From: Cavia porcellus | Taxonomy: Eukaryota > Chordata > Mammalia > Rodentia > Caviidae | NCBI RefSeq assembly: GCF_034190915.1 | Contig: NW_026947486.1 | Coordinates: forward strand, 24,173,001-24,237,000 | Direction: 5' to 3' | Length of the DNA: 64,000 bases | Shown here: positions 1 through 12,936 of the stretch, piece after piece | How positions within the stretch are numbered: the stretch's first letter is position 1 | Layout: each line of letters starts with the position of its first letter | Notes under the pieces: generated by a model | Seen by the model: the letters and a program-made list of their open reading frames with translations, nothing else | The model's database searches: none | Told to the model about the DNA's origin: nothing | Position numbers and translations under genes: made by a program

Positions 1-879
1 ACAGCTGAAGGATCTTCAGTAAATGAGCTCACCTGGCCAGCGCCACAAAGACAGCCTCAGCCTTCTTCCCTCTTCGGTTACCCAGGGTATCAGGATGCTT
101 CAAAGAGAAGCTCAGTGTTCACCAGTGTCCAGGGGCTGTCAGACTCTGGAGTTACATTTAGGTTATAGAATGCTTTCGTGTCCCCAGTAGAAGGATCAAA
201 TAAAAGATGCAATCGGAAAGGGTGCAGTGCTGCCACCAAAAGCTTTTTGTCCCGCAAGGGTATCAACATCCATAACTTTCACAAGAAAATGGTAAAGCAA
301 AAAGCCCTGTAGGGACAGACCCTGTTGAAAGTGTACCCTGAGGTACTATGAAATGAGTCACACATTACCATTACAAAGGCAGTCACCTAGGACAGGCTGG
401 AACTTTGTCCATGTGTGCCACAAGTGCATGGAGGCAGAAGGCCCTGCAGGGCCCTGTTTGCTTTTGTCCTGACCAAACTACACTGAGTACAAACATGAAG
501 CAAAACCACAATGACAACTGTTTCAGTAACCTTCCTTTACCTTGCTATTGCTTTCTTTGTGTAGGGGACCACACATGTTGGTTGGTTGTTTTGTTGTGTT
601 TTGAGATGTTATTTTTCTCCCTATCTGATTAGCAAACAATTTTTACAGCTTCTACAAAGCAATTCAGGTTGTGGACAGACATTTCACTTCGCATCAAAAT
701 GCCAGCCTGACAACTGTAAGGTCCTCCTTCTGAGTCCCAGTACCAAAAAAGGAAACCATTCAGGTTATTTTCCAGTTATCATAAGACAGAGTAATTCATG
801 CTGTGTGAACATTACTCATGCAAATTCGTTATACATGTCAATTGAATTCTAAATGATTATATAATACAAAAAGATCTTT
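1..879 (+). other. Tail module between CpG module and L1
   Basis: Sequence of about 0.88 kb linking the CpG module to the L1 in every unit. Copies lie at 6949-7824, 13896-14771, 20842-21715, 34924-35812, 38166-39047, 56836-57688 (inverted) and 63760-64000 (inverted, partial). I recognise no gene or repeat family. Frames of up to 137 codons occur, but they differ in length and break point between units. The minus strand has a good splice-donor match about 35 bases into the module. Confidence 0.6.
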
Positions 880-3800
880 AAAAGAGAGTGCAAGCAGATC
901 AACCAGACAGAAAACCAGCAAAGTAAGAACAAAACTGAATCACACCTGTGAACAAATGGACTTCATAGACATATACAGAGTGTTCCATCCAACAACATCC
1001 GAATACACACTCTTCTCGGTAGAACGTGGGACATTCTCTAAAATAGACCCTATATTACGCGGCAGAATATACTTAAATAAATGCAAAACAGCTGAAATTA
1101 TCCCATGCATGTTATGGGATCATAGCGCCACGCAATTACTACTTAATAATGAAAGATACTGCAAAATTCCCAAACACATGGAAACTGAGTAGCACACCCT
1201 TGAGTGATCTGTGGGTACCAGGGGAAATCAAAGAAGACATTAAACCATACCTACAAGCAAAGAAAATACAAATACAACTTACCAGAATCTGTACCATGCA
1301 ATGAAAGCTGTCCTCGGAGGAAAGCTTATTGCACTGAGTTCTCACATTAGGAAAACACAACGAATACAAATAAATAACCTGATGCTACATCTCAAACGTC
1401 TAGAAAAAAGAAGAGCAGGTCAAGCCCAAAGCCAAAACAAGGGAGGAAATTTTAAAAATCAGAGTATCAATTAATGTGATAGAGACTTGGAAAACAATCC
1501 AAAGAATGAATGGATCAAAGAGTTGTTTCTCTGAAAAAATAAATAAAATTGATAAGCCCCTAGCCAACCTTACTTTTTTAAAAAAGGGAAGAAAAACCTC
1601 AAATTCATACAATAAGGAATGAAAAAGGCGAAATCACTACAGACTCTGTAGAACTACAGAAGATCATCAATATCTATTTCAAAAACCTCTCCCCACAAAG
1701 GTTTGATATTACAGAAGAGATTGACAGATTGGTACAAACATATGAAGTACCAAAGCTAGGTCAAGAAGATGTAAAACTGCTGAATAACCCAATTTCTATT
1801 AATCAAATTGAAAATGTAATTAACTCCTTACCTACAAAGAAGAGGCCAGGCCCAGACGGATTCACTGGGAAATTCTACAAGAAGTACATGGAAGACTTAG
1901 TGGCCCAAACTCCTCAAATTCTTCAATGAAATCGAAAGGGTAGTGATCCTTCCTAAGTCATTCCTGGAAGCCAATATTACTCTAGTACCGAAAACCTGAT
2001 AATGGCCCAACTAAAAAAGTAAGCTACAGGCCAATCTCCCTAATGAACACAGATAACAAATCCTCAGTAAAATATTGGCAAATAGGGGCTGGGGATTTAG
2101 CTCAGCGGCATAAGCACCTACTAGGAAGCAGGCAGTCGTGAGTTCGATCCCTCCTACCAAGAAAAAGGAAAAAGAAATAAATATATTGGCAAATAGGATG
2201 CAGAAAATCATCAAGAAGATCATATACCATGACCAAGTGGGATTCATCAGAGGCATGCGGGGATGGGTCAACATACGTAAATCAATACATGTAATCCAAT
2301 ATCAATAAAGCCAAAAGTAAGAGGCACATGATCATCTCAATAGATGCAGAAAAAGCTTTTGATAAGGTCCAACATTCATTCATGATAAGAACCTTACAGA
2401 AAATTGGAATAGATGATATTTACCTCAACATGACAAAAGGCATCTGTGACAAACCAACAGCCAGTTCCATGCTAAATCGCCAAAAACTGAAGGCCTTTAC
2501 CTTGAAATCAGGCACAAGACAAGGGTGTCCCTTATCACCAGTACTATTTCATATAGTACTGGAAATACTAGCCAGAACAATTAGACAGGAGAGAAAAATA
2601 AAGGGGGCAAAGGTAGGAATAGAAGAAGTTAAAGTATCATTATTTGAGGATGAGATGATACTATACGTAGAAGACCCCCAAAACGATATTGAAGGACTCC
2701 TAGATATAATAAGTAAATTCAACAATGTAGCTGGATACAAAATCAGTACGCAAAAATCAATAGCATTTCAATACACTAACAACAAGATACAGAGAGACAA
2801 ATAAGAGAAGCCACACCCTTCACACTAGCAAACAAAATGAAATATTTAGGAATTTTTCTCCCAAAAGAAGTCAAAGATCTACATAGGGGAAATTATAATA
2901 CACTGAAAAAAGAAATTGAAGAGGATCTCAGAAAATGGAAAATCATCCCTTGCTCATGGATAGCAAGCATAAATCTTGTGAAATTGTCCATTCTCCCAAA
3001 ACTGTCATAAAGATTCAATGCAATCCCAATAAAAATAACATCAACATACCTCATAGATCTAGAGAAATCACTCCTAAAATTCATCTGGGACCAGAAGAGA
3101 CCTAGAATAGCAAAGACAATGCTAAGCAGCAAAGGCAAGGCACGAGGCATCACAGGCCCTGACTTGAACTTATACTACAAAGCAATTGTAGTAAAATCCA
3201 CATGGTACTGGAATAACAACAGAGTCGAAGATCAATGGAATCGATTAGGTGTAACCACAACTACCAGCAAGATGAATCACCTCTCTTAGATTAAGGGGCC
3301 AAACTTGTTCACTGTAAGAACGACTGTTTCTTTAATACACGGTGTTGGAAAAACTGGCTCTTCATATGCCGAAAACTAAGACTTGACCCATGCCTGGCAC
3401 CATGTACCAAACTGAAATCTAGAAGGATCAAAGTTCTGAATATTCAAACAGAAACACTAAATCTATTGGAAGACAAAGTGGGTACAAACCTTGAAACATA
3501 GGGGTAGGTAGAGAATTCATGAACAGGAATCAAACTGCACAGGAAATACTTTCCAGAATCAACAACTGGGATCATGTCTTATTAAAAAGTCTCTGCACGT
3601 CCAAAGATATCTCTAGCATAGTGAAAACAAAACCTACAAACTGGGAAACAATCTTACTGAACTGTCCCTCAGACATAGGACTTCTGTCTAAAACATATAA
3701 GGAATTTTTAAAAAATCAGACCCCCAAAATTCAAGGATCCAATCCAGAAATCGGCATCTGAGGTAAATACACAATTCTCAGATGAAGAAATGCAAATGGA

Positions 3801-4949
3801 AAACAAATACATGAAAAAATGTTCATCATCAGTACTCATTAGAGAAATGCAAATTAAAACCACACTTGAGATTCCATCTCACTCCTGAAAGAGTGGCCAG
3901 GATCAAGAAAGCTACCAACAACAAATCCTGGAGACTCTGTCGGGGAAAAGGGACTGTCCTGCACTCTTGGTGGGAGTGTAGACTGGTGCTACCATTGTGG
4001 ATGTCAGTGTGGAGATTTCTCAGAAAGCTGGAATTGGAGGTCCCATTATTTCCAGCTATACCACTTCTAGGCATATTCCCAGAAGAACTGAAGACTTCAC
4101 ACCAGAGTGACATACCTGCACCCATGTTTATAGCAGCACAATTTGTAATATCCAGATCTTGGAAACACCCTAAGTGTCCATCAACTGAGGAATGGATAAA
4201 AAAGATGTGGTATTTTTATACAACGGTGTACTACTCAGCTACAAAGAATGATCACATTGAGATATTTATAAGTAAATGGGCCCAGCTTGACACCACACTC
4301 GTAAGTGAAAAAAGTCAAACTCATATGTACAAATACCGAATATTGTCCCCACTGTAAGAAATGGTAAGAATACATAAAAACATGTCGTAATCATGATTCC
4401 CCATTATATTGTTTTGAAGACTTATAAGGTTTTCATTCATTAATTGGAATGGTTTTATTCTGAGGTGTTTGATTTTATAGTCTGTGATGGTATAAACTGT
4501 TATTTTGAAGACAAGAAGACATTGTAATAGCTAGTGCTGATTTAATGTCCGCTTGTTCTGAAGTCCCATCAAGCTTTTGTTCTTCTGTCTCCATCGCCTT
4601 TATCGTGTTGTATCTCATTGGATTTTATTATATGTGATAATATGAACAAAATATTTTATAGACAAGGAGCTAATATAGAAACCATTGTTTGTTTTCTGTT
4701 AGTTGGTTCTAAATACCCTATAATACTTTCATCCTCTTGAATGGTTTTACACTGTCTTGTTATGTTTGATCCTATAGCACACGAAGGTGTACCCAAATAT
4801 TTCAAGAAAAGAGACACTAAGATAACTAGTGGTATGTAGGGTTATCTTGTGGTGAAAGACTATGTTGCTTAAACTGGTCAGCTCTGACCTGGGTTGTTAT
4901 GTCCTTTTTTATCTTATTCTCCTTTACTTTTTTTAATTAAAAAAAAAAG
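880..4949 (+). mobile_element. 5'-truncated L1 (unit 1), dead
   Basis: The L1 begins in the C-terminal part of the ORF2 endonuclease, where the residues around DIYRVFHPTTSEYT are recognisable (956-1192). It continues through the reverse transcriptase (2328-2804) to the Trp-rich C-terminal region (3866-4357). The frame is broken many times. In the RT active-site box the usual FADD reads FEDE, so the copy could not be active even if repaired elsewhere. An AT-rich 3' UTR with ~150-bp tandem subrepeats (about 4481-4850) and an A-run follow. An ID SINE interrupts the RT. Confidence 0.9.
2095..2183 (+). mobile_element. ID-like SINE in L1 of unit 1
   Basis: tRNA-Ala-like head with A box (tagctcagcgg) and B box (gttcgatcc), then an A-rich tail. 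It is flanked by copies of tattggcaaatag, its target-site duplication. It carries the short form cctactaggaagcagg seen also in units 7 and 8. Confidence 0.9.
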
Positions 4950-5059
4950 AGATTGAAACCCTGGATAATAGTAGGGATCTCTGTATGTTTAAAATGAATA
5001 TTTATTTAAGATACCGGCTTTCTAATCCAAACTATTTGGACGGAGCTTCACCGCAGTTG

Positions 5060-5985
5060 TTTGAGTTTCTATTTTGCAATGTTATCCCCTAAGTCACTAA
5101 TACACCATGCTGACTTTGAACTAGTAGTAATCCTCCTGCCTGAGTCTCCCTGAGGGTGGCTGTGGAAGGTGTGACCCAGCAAGCCTGGCTCAAATGCATG
5201 ACCAGTGCAGGTGTTGGTTTTGGCTGGGCAATGGCATGGTGAACAAGACAGATTCTCTTCTTGTCACTCTGAAGAAATTTCACACAGTGAGGTTCAAGGA
5301 TGTCTACAATGAAAGAAGGTACTGGAAGAGGTCCATAAACACCAGAAGTACAGAGATGCCTCCAAAAATGCAATCTCAAAACCCCATTCGCCCAGGTATG
5401 TATTTCCCTCCTGACGAAGTTCTCACAAATAGAAAAAGAAGTCTTTGTTTTAGTAATACACGTGTTCAAGGAAGCACAATTCATGATGACTAAATCTTGG
5501 AAGTACCCACTGGGCAGGAGATTAATAAAGAAAATTGACCCTGGTGTGGTGACTCAAACCTGTAATCCCAGCACTCTGGAGGCTGAGGCAGGAACATGTT
5601 TATCAATTCAAGACCAGCCTGGGATACAAAGTGAGATGAAGGCCTGTGCCAATTGCAAAGACAGACCCTGCCTGCAAATGGAAAAAAAAAAAGAAAGAAA
5701 GAAAAAAGAAAATGCCATGTTTATGCACAAGGCAGGGCCACTTCACCATAAAGGATAAACTTGAGTCTTTGACAGGAGAACTTATGCATTTGAGAACTTA
5801 CTGTTATGTGGAGAAAATGAGACTTCCCAGGTACAAATGTCGAACTTTGTAATCTGAGAAACCCAAAATGTAACTAGGAGAGGACAGAGAACAGGTAATT
5901 AGCAGACAGCTGTTTTGCAAGTGGAAGAAGGACTAAAAGGTGGAGACAGGAGAAGGCTGAGGAGGGGCAGGGGATCAAAGAGGAA
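5060..5985 (+). repeat. Old B1 relic and second L1 3' end (unit 1)
   Basis: An antisense 7SL/B1-like relic at about 5085-5190 still shows cctcctgcctgagtctccctgag. It is followed by sequence resembling an old L1 3' end, in which the 7SL SINE is inserted, and by a purine-rich stretch. The 99- and 131-codon frames here (5194-5493 plus, 5089-5484 minus) overlap each other and come from these relics. Equivalents lie at 12007-12932, 18954-19879, 33045-33965, 36290-37200, 43250-44175, and inverted at 51530-52440 and 58660-59560. Confidence 0.65.
5536..5712 (+). mobile_element. 7SL-derived B1-like SINE (unit 1)
   Basis: Starts with gaccctggtgtggtgactc and contains the hallmark cctgtaatcccagcactc and gaccagcctggg. 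It ends in an A/GAAA-rich tail. It lacks the second Alu monomer and so is of rodent B1 type. Confidence 0.9.
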
Positions 5986-5989
5986 TACA

Positions 5990-6960
5990 CTGCCTTACAC
6001 ACTTGAACCAACCGCCTGCCCCTCCGCCGCCGCCTGCAGGAGGAAAGTGGTCGTGATTTATGGCCAACACATAGGAATTAAAACCTAAAAACGGAGGGAA
6101 AAAGAAACGGCGCAGTAGCAGAGACAGGACCTTCAACGGGGACCGAGTGTTGGGGGAGCCAAGGCAGCCTCCCAGGTGAAATGCCCCTGGGAGCCGAAAA
6201 GGACTTCTAAAGGTTGAGTTTTCAGCAAGAAAATCCCACAGCATAAGGCACCCATACTGTAGCCAGTGGCTTCTGACCCGCCTTGCAACTATGCTGAAAG
6301 ACCAGAGGACATTTTCCGCACTTTTTTAAGACGCGAAGGGCGGGTGGATAACACGCGGGAAGTTTACGCGCGACGCTACTGCCATCTAGCGGCCGCAGAA
6401 AGGACCCGCGGCTTCCTGACGGCAGAAAGCACGCTCTTCTGAACTTCTGCGGCCACAGACCAGGAGATAAAGTAGGGGCGCGCCACGGACCACGATAGAA
6501 AGAACCCCAGCGCGCACTAAAGCCCAGGGAGTAGGCCCAGGGAAGGCTCCGCCCCTGCAGGAAGCCGCCCCTCACCCCTCGCCCTGGAAGCAGAGCACCC
6601 GCAGCCGGAAGTCACTGCGTCCCCGGAAGGACGCGCCGGATGGAGGCCCAGCATTGGGTTGTTGTGGGCCTGCGCGCCGCGGCCCGCGGCCCGGGCAGCC
6701 CTGGGGTCCTAGTTCTGACACTTCCTGTTACACACAGACCAAACTTGTGGTGTCTGGGGGTTGCTGGCTCACGCCGGGACAGGCTCCTCTTGCCAGCGCC
6801 AGCCATGGGGTTTCTCTGGTCCTGCTACCACCAAAGCTGGCATCTGAACAGGGCTGTCACCTGGCAGCCTCACGCTCTGCCTCATAGCACTGGCCTCTGG
6901 CCTCCTTCTGGGCGCACAGGGCTCCCAGGAGGCCCAGTACACAGCACCACAGCTGAAGGA
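5990..6960 (+). promoter_or_regulatory. CpG-rich promoter-like module (unit 1)
   Basis: GC- and CpG-rich block in an otherwise AT-rich unit. It has no TATA box. It shows a GC box (ctccgcccct, 6547-6556), an ETS-type ccggaagt (6605-6612), a second ccggaag nearby, an opposite-strand ETS-like cttcctgt near 6722 and a CTCF-like motif at 6377-6395. This composition is typical of TATA-less, often bidirectional mammalian promoters. Transcription is inferred, not shown. A 158-codon frame starts at 6640 but shows no sign of constraint between units. Confidence 0.65.
6377..6395 (-). promoter_or_regulatory. CTCF-like motif (unit 1)
   Basis: The minus strand reads CGGCCGCTAGATGGCAGTA, which fits the CTCF core CCNSNAGRKGGC with good flanks. 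The 16-base core tactgccatctagcgg (plus strand) is unchanged in all eight units. Confidence 0.65.
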
Positions 6961-7824
6961 TCTTCAGTAAATGAGCTCACCTGCCCAGCGCCACAAAGAC
7001 AGCCTCAGCCTTCTTCCCTCTTCGGTTACCCAGGGTATCAGGATGCTTCAAAGAGAAGCTCAGTGTTCACCAGTGTCCAGGGGCTGTCAAACTCTGGAGT
7101 TACATTTAGGTTATAGAATGCTTTCATGTCCCCAGGGGAAACATAAATAAAAGATGCAATGGGAAAGGGTGCAGTGCTCCCAACAAAAGCTTTTCATCCC
7201 GCAGGGGTATCAACATCCATAACTTTAACAAGAAAATGGTAAAGCAAAAAGCCCTGTAGGGACAGACCCTGTTGAAAGTGTACCCTGAGGTACTATGAAA
7301 TGAGTCACACATTACAATTACAAAGGCAGTGACCTAGGACAGGCTGGAACCTTGTTCATGTGTGCCACGAGTGCATGGAGGTAGAAGGCGCTGCAGGGCC
7401 CTGTTTGCTTTCTGTCCTGACCAAACTACACTGAGTACAAACACGAAGCAAAACCACAATGACTTCTGTTTCAGTAACCTTCCTTTACCTTTCTGTTGCT
7501 TTCTTTGTGTAGGGGACCTGACATGTTGGTTGGTTTTTTTGTTGTATTTTGAGATGTTATTTTCTCCCTATCTGATTAGCAAACAATTTTTACAGCTTCT
7601 ACAAAGCAACTCAGGTTGTGGACAGCCATTTGACTGGGCAGCAAAGTGCCAGCCCGACAACTGCAAGGTTCTCCTTCTGAGTCCCAGTACCAAAAAACGA
7701 AACCATTCAGGTTATTTTCCAGTTATTATAAGACAGTAATTCATGCTGTGTGAACATTCTTCATGCAAATTCGTTGTACATGTCAATCGAATTCTAACTG
7801 ATTCTATAAAACAAAAAGATCTTT

Positions 7825-10800
7825 AAAAGAGAGTGCAAGCAGATCAACCAGACAGAAAATAATCAAAGTAAAAACGAAACTGAATTACACCTGGGAACAA
7901 ATGGACTTGATAGACATATACAGAGTGTTCCATCCAACAACATCCGAATACACAGTCTTCTCGGTAGTACGTGGGACATTCTCTAAAATAGACCCTATAT
8001 TATGCCGCAGAATATACTTAAATGAATGCAAAAGAGTTCAAATTATCCCATGCATGTTATGGGATCATAGCGCCACGAAATTACAAGTTAATAATAAAAG
8101 ATACTGCAAAATTCCCACAAACACATGGAAAATGAGTAATACACCCTTGAGTGACCAGTGGGTGTCAGCCGAAATTAAAGAAGATATTAAACCATACGTA
8201 CAAATAAATGAAAACACAAATACAACTTACCAGAATCTGTGCCATGCAATGAAAGCTGTCCTCGGAAGAAAATTTATTGCACTGAGTTCCCACATCAGGA
8301 AAACACAACGAATCCAAATAAATAACCTGAGGCTACACCTCAAATGTCTAGAAAAAGAAGAGCAGGTCAAGCCCAAAGCCAAAACAAGGGAGGAAATTTT
8401 AAAAATCAGAGTATAAATTAATGGCATAGAGACTAGTAAAACAATCGAAAGAATGAATGGATCAAAGAGTTGGTTTTCTGAAAGAATAAATAAAATTGAT
8501 AAGCCCCTAGCCAACCTTACTTTTTAAAAAAAGGGATGAAATACCTCACATTCATGCAATAAGGAATGAAAAAGGCGAAATCACTACAGACTCTGTAGAA
8601 ATACAGAAGACCATCAACAGCTATTTTGAAAACCTCTCCTCACACAGGTTTGGTATTTCAGAAGAGATTGACAGATTCCATAAACATATGAAGTACCAAA
8701 GCTAGGTCAAGAAGATGTAAAACTGATGAATAACCCAATTTCTATTAATGAAATTGAAAATGTAATTAAGTCCTTACCTACAAAGAAGAGGCCAGGCCCA
8801 GTCGGATTCACTGGGGAATTCTACAAGAAGTACATAGAAGACTTAGTGGCCCAAACTCCTCAAATTCTTCAATGAAATTGCAAGGGTAGCGATCCTTCCT
8901 AAGTCATTCCTGGAAGCCAATATTACTCTAGTACCAAAACCGGATAATGGCCCAACTAAAAAAGTGAACTACAGGCCAATCACCCTAATGAACACAGATG
9001 ACAAATCCTCAGTAAACTATTGGCAAATAGGGGCTGGAGATTTAGCTCAGCTGCATAAGCACCTACCTTGCAAGCAGGCACTCTTGAGTTCAATCCCTGG
9101 TACCAATAAAAAGGAAAAAGAAAAAAAAATATTGGCAAATAGGTTGCAGAAAATCATCAACAAAATCATATACCATGCTCAAGTGGGATTCATCCCAGGC
9201 ATGCAGGGATGGTTCAACATACGTAAATCAATACATGCAATCCAATATCAATAAAGTCAAAAGTAAGAGGCACATGATCATCTTGATAGATGCAGAAAAA
9301 GCTTTTGATAAGGTCCAACACTCATTCATGATAAGAACCTTACAGAAAATTGGAATAGATGATCTTTACCTCAACATGACAAAGGGCATCTGTGACAAAC
9401 CAACAGCCAGTTCCATGCTAAATCGCCAAAAACTGAAGGCCTTTACCTTGAAATCAGGCACAAGACAAGGGTGTCCCTTATCACCAGTACTATTTCATAT
9501 AGTACTGGAAATACTAGCCAGAGCAATTAGACAGGAGAGAGAAATAAAGGGGGGAAAGGTAGGAAAAGAAGAAGTTAAGTTATCATTATTTGCGGATGAC
9601 ATGATACTCTACATAGAAGATCCCCAAAACTCCATTGAAAGACTCTCAGATATAATAAGTAAATTCAACAGTGTAGCTGGATACAAAATCAGTACCCAAA
9701 AATCAATAGCATTTCTATACACTAAAAACAAGATACAGAGAGACAAACAAGAGAAGCCACACCATTCACCCTAGCAAGCAAAATGAAATATTTAGGAATT
9801 TTTCTCCCAAAAGAAGTCAAAGATCTACATAGGGGAAATTATAATACACTGAAAAAAGAAATTGAAGAGGATCTCAGAAAATGGAAAATCATCCCTTGCT
9901 CATGGATAGCAAGCATAAATCTTGTGAAATTGTCCATTCTCCCAAAACTGTCATAAAGATTCAATGCAATTCCAATAAAAATACCAGCAACATACCTCAA
10001 AGATCTAGAGAAATCACTCCTAAAATTCATCTGGGACCAGAAGAGACCTAGAATAGCAAAGACAATGCTAAGCAGCAAAGGCAAGGCACGAGGCATCACA
10101 GGCCCTGACTTGAACTTATACTACAAAGCAATTGTAGTAAAATAAACATTGTACTGGAATAACAACAGAGTCGAAGATCAATGGATTCGATTAGGTGTAA
10201 CCACAACTACCAACAAGATGAATCACCTCTCTTAGATTAAGGGGCCAAACTTGTTCACTGTAAGAACGACTGTTTCTTTAATACACGGTGTTAGAAAATC
10301 TGGCTCTTCATATGCCGAAAACTAAGACTTGGCCCATGCCTGGCACCATGTACCAAACTGAAATCTAGAAGGATCAAAGTTCTGAATATTCAAACAGAAA
10401 CACTAAATCTATTGGAAGACAAAGTGGGTACAAACCTTGAAGACATAGGGGTAGGTAGAGAATTCATGAACAGGAATCAAACTGCACGGGAAATACTTTC
10501 CAGAATCAACAACTGGGATCATGTCTTATTAAAAAGTCTCTGCACGTCCAAAGATATCTCTAGCATAGTGAAAACAAAACCTACAAACTGGGAAACAATC
10601 TTACTGAACTGTCCCTCAGACATAGGACTTCTGTCTAAAACATATAAGGAATTTTTAAAAAATCAGACCCCCAAAATTCAAGGATCCAATCCAGAAATCG
10701 GCATCTGAGGTAAATACACAATTCTCAGATGAAGAAATGCAAATGGAAAACAAATACATGAAAAAATGTTCATCATCAGTACTCATTAGAGAAATGCAAA

Positions 10801-11891
10801 TTAAAACCACACTTGAGATTCCATCTCACTCCTGAAAGAGTGGCCAGGATCAAGAAAGCTACCAACAACAAATCCTGGAGACTCTGTCGGGGAAAAGGGA
10901 CTGTCCTGCACTCTTGGTGGGAGTGTAGACTGGTGCTACCATTGTGGATGTCAGTGTGGAGATTTCTCAGAAAGCTGGAATTGGAGGTCCCATTATTTCC
11001 AGCTATACCACTTCTAGGCATATTCCCAGAAGAACTGAAGACTTCACACCAGAGTGACATACCTGCACCCATGTTTATAGCAGCACAATTTGTAATATCC
11101 AGATCTTGGAAACACCCTAAGTGTCCATCAACTGAGGAATGGATAAAAAAGATGTGGTATTTTTATACAACGGTGTACTACTCAGCTACAAAGAATGATC
11201 ACATTGAGATATTTATAAGTAAATGGGCCCAGCTTGACACCACACTCGTAAGTGAAAAAAGTCAAACTCATATGTACAAATACCGAATATTGTCCCCACT
11301 GTAAGAAATGGTAAGAATACATAAAAACATGTCGTAATCATGATTCCCCATTATATTGTTTTGAAGACTTATAAGGTTTTCATTCATTAATTGGAATGGT
11401 TTTATTCTGAGGTGTTTGATTTTATAGTCTGTGATGGTATAAACTGTTATTTTGAAGACAAGAAGACATTGTAATAGCTAGTGCTGATTTAATGTCCGCT
11501 TGTTCTGAAGTCCCATCAAGCTTTTGTTCTTCTGTCTCCATCGCCTTTATCGTGTTGTATCTCATTGGATTTTATTATATGTGATAATATGAACAAAATA
11601 TTTTATAGACAAGGAGCTAATATAGAAACCATTGTTTGTTTTCTGTTAGTTGGTTCTAAATACCCTATAATACTTTCATCCTCTTGAATGGTTTTACACT
11701 GTCTTGTTATGTTTGATCCTATAGCACACGAAGGTGTACCCAAATATTTCAAGAAAAGAGACACTAAGATAACTAGTGGTATGTAGGGTTATCTTGTGGT
11801 GAAAGACTATGTTGCTTAAACTGGTCAGCTCTGACCTGGGTTGTTATGTCCTTTTTTATCTTATTCTCCTTTACTTTTTTTAATTAAAAAA
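7825..11891 (+). mobile_element. 5'-truncated L1 (unit 2), dead
   Basis: ORF2 remnants in order are the endonuclease C-terminal part (7901-8416), RT fingers and palm (9175-9774, with intact FADD box), later ORF2 segments around 10412-10708, and the C-terminal region (10813-11304). Frameshifts and stops separate these blocks, including a stop near 10143. The bases around the 5' end (7825-7835) and after the A-run (11892-11902) agree in 10 of 11 positions, which may be the target-site duplication. ORF1 and the 5' UTR are absent. Confidence 0.92.
9030..9129 (+). mobile_element. ID-like SINE in L1 of unit 2
   Basis: Same insertion site and tattggcaaata duplication as in unit 1, but with the longer cctaccttgcaagcagg form. 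The shared site shows that the SINE entered before these units multiplied. Confidence 0.92.
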
Positions 11892-12482
11892 AAAAGAGAT
11901 TGAAACCCTGGATAATAGTAGGGATCTCTGTATGTTTAAAATGAATATTTATTTAAGATACCGGCTTTCTAATCCAAACTATTTGGACGGAGCTTCACCG
12001 CAGTTGTTTGAGTTTCTATTTTGCAATGTTATCCCCTAAGTCACTAATACACCATGCTGACTTTGAACTAGTAGTAATCCTCCTGCCTGAGTCTCCCTGA
12101 GGGTGGCTGTGGAAGGTGTGACCCAGCAAGCCTGGCTCAAATGCATGACCAGTGCAGGTGTTGGTTTTGGCTGGGCAATGGCATGGTGAACAAGACAGAT
12201 TCTCTTCTTGTCACTCTGAAGAAATTTCACACAGTGAGGTTCAAGGATGTCTACAATGAAAGAAGGTACTGGAAGAGGTCCATAAACACCAGAAGTACAG
12301 AGATGCCTCCAAAAATGCAATCTCAAAACCCCATTCGCCCAGGTATGTATTTCCCTCCTGACGAAGTTCTCACAAATAGAAAAAGAAGTCTTTGTTTTAG
12401 TAATACACGTGTTCAAGGAAGCACAATTCATGATGACTAAATCTTGGAAGTACCCACTGGGCAGGAGATTAATAAAGAAAAT

Positions 12483-12659
12483 TGACCCTGGTGTGGTGAC
12501 TCAAACCTGTAATCCCAGCACTCTGGAGGCTGAGGCAGGAACATGTTTATCAATTCAAGACCAGCCTGGGATACAAAGTGAGATGAAGGCCTGTGCCAAT
12601 TGCAAAGACAGACCCTGCCTGCAAATGGAAAAAAAAAAAGAAAGAAAGAAAAAAGAAAA
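12483..12659 (+). mobile_element. 7SL-derived B1-like SINE (unit 2)
   Basis: Copy at +6947 of the unit 1 element, in the same position within the relic block. Confidence 0.9.
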
Positions 12660-12936
12660 TGCCATGTTTATGCACAAGGCAGGGCCACTTCACCATAAAG
12701 GATAAACTTGAGTCTTTGACAGGAGAACTTATGCATTTGAGAACTTACTGTTATGTGGAGAAAATGAGACTTCCCAGGTACAAATGTCGAACTTTGTAAT
12801 CTGAGAAACCCAAAATGTAACTAGGAGAGGACAGAGAACAGGTAATTAGCAGACAGCTGTTTTGCAAGTGGAAGAAGGACTAAAAGGTGGAGACAGGAGA
12901 AGGCTGAGGAGGGGCAGGGGATCAAAGAGGAATACA

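Larger units (their letters stand above)
1..6948 (+). repeat. Macrosatellite unit 1
   Basis: First unit of the array, phased on the boundary just after the CpG module. It contains the tail module, L1, B1/L1 relic block with 7SL SINE, and CpG module. Its first ~3.2 kb differs visibly from unit 2. From about 3.5 kb to its end it matches units 2 and 3 almost base for base, so it is a mosaic of an older copy and a recently homogenised copy. Its L1 carries the rarer form of the internal ID SINE. Confidence 0.9.

Noticed and set aside
5194..5493. 99-codon frame (MHDQ start) and the overlapping 131-codon minus-strand frame
   Set aside because: They overlap on opposite strands and derive from an antisense B1 relic and an old L1 3' end. 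Their repetition reflects the array, not coding selection.
6640..7116. 158-codon frame beginning in the CpG module, repeated in several units, as a possible protein gene
   Set aside because: Most base differences between unit 1 and unit 4 in this frame change amino acids. Units 3, 5, 6 and 7 break or shorten it, and the fossil copy has ATA at the start. No known domain is seen.
7901..8416. 171-codon frame and the 199-codon RT frame as possible host genes
   Set aside because: Both are L1 ORF2 segments (endonuclease end, reverse transcriptase) in a 5'-truncated, frame-broken element.
9030..9129. Functional tRNA genes at the many A-box/B-box sequences
   Set aside because: They have SINE tails and target-site duplications and do not fold into a complete tRNA acceptor stem. 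They are ID-like SINEs.
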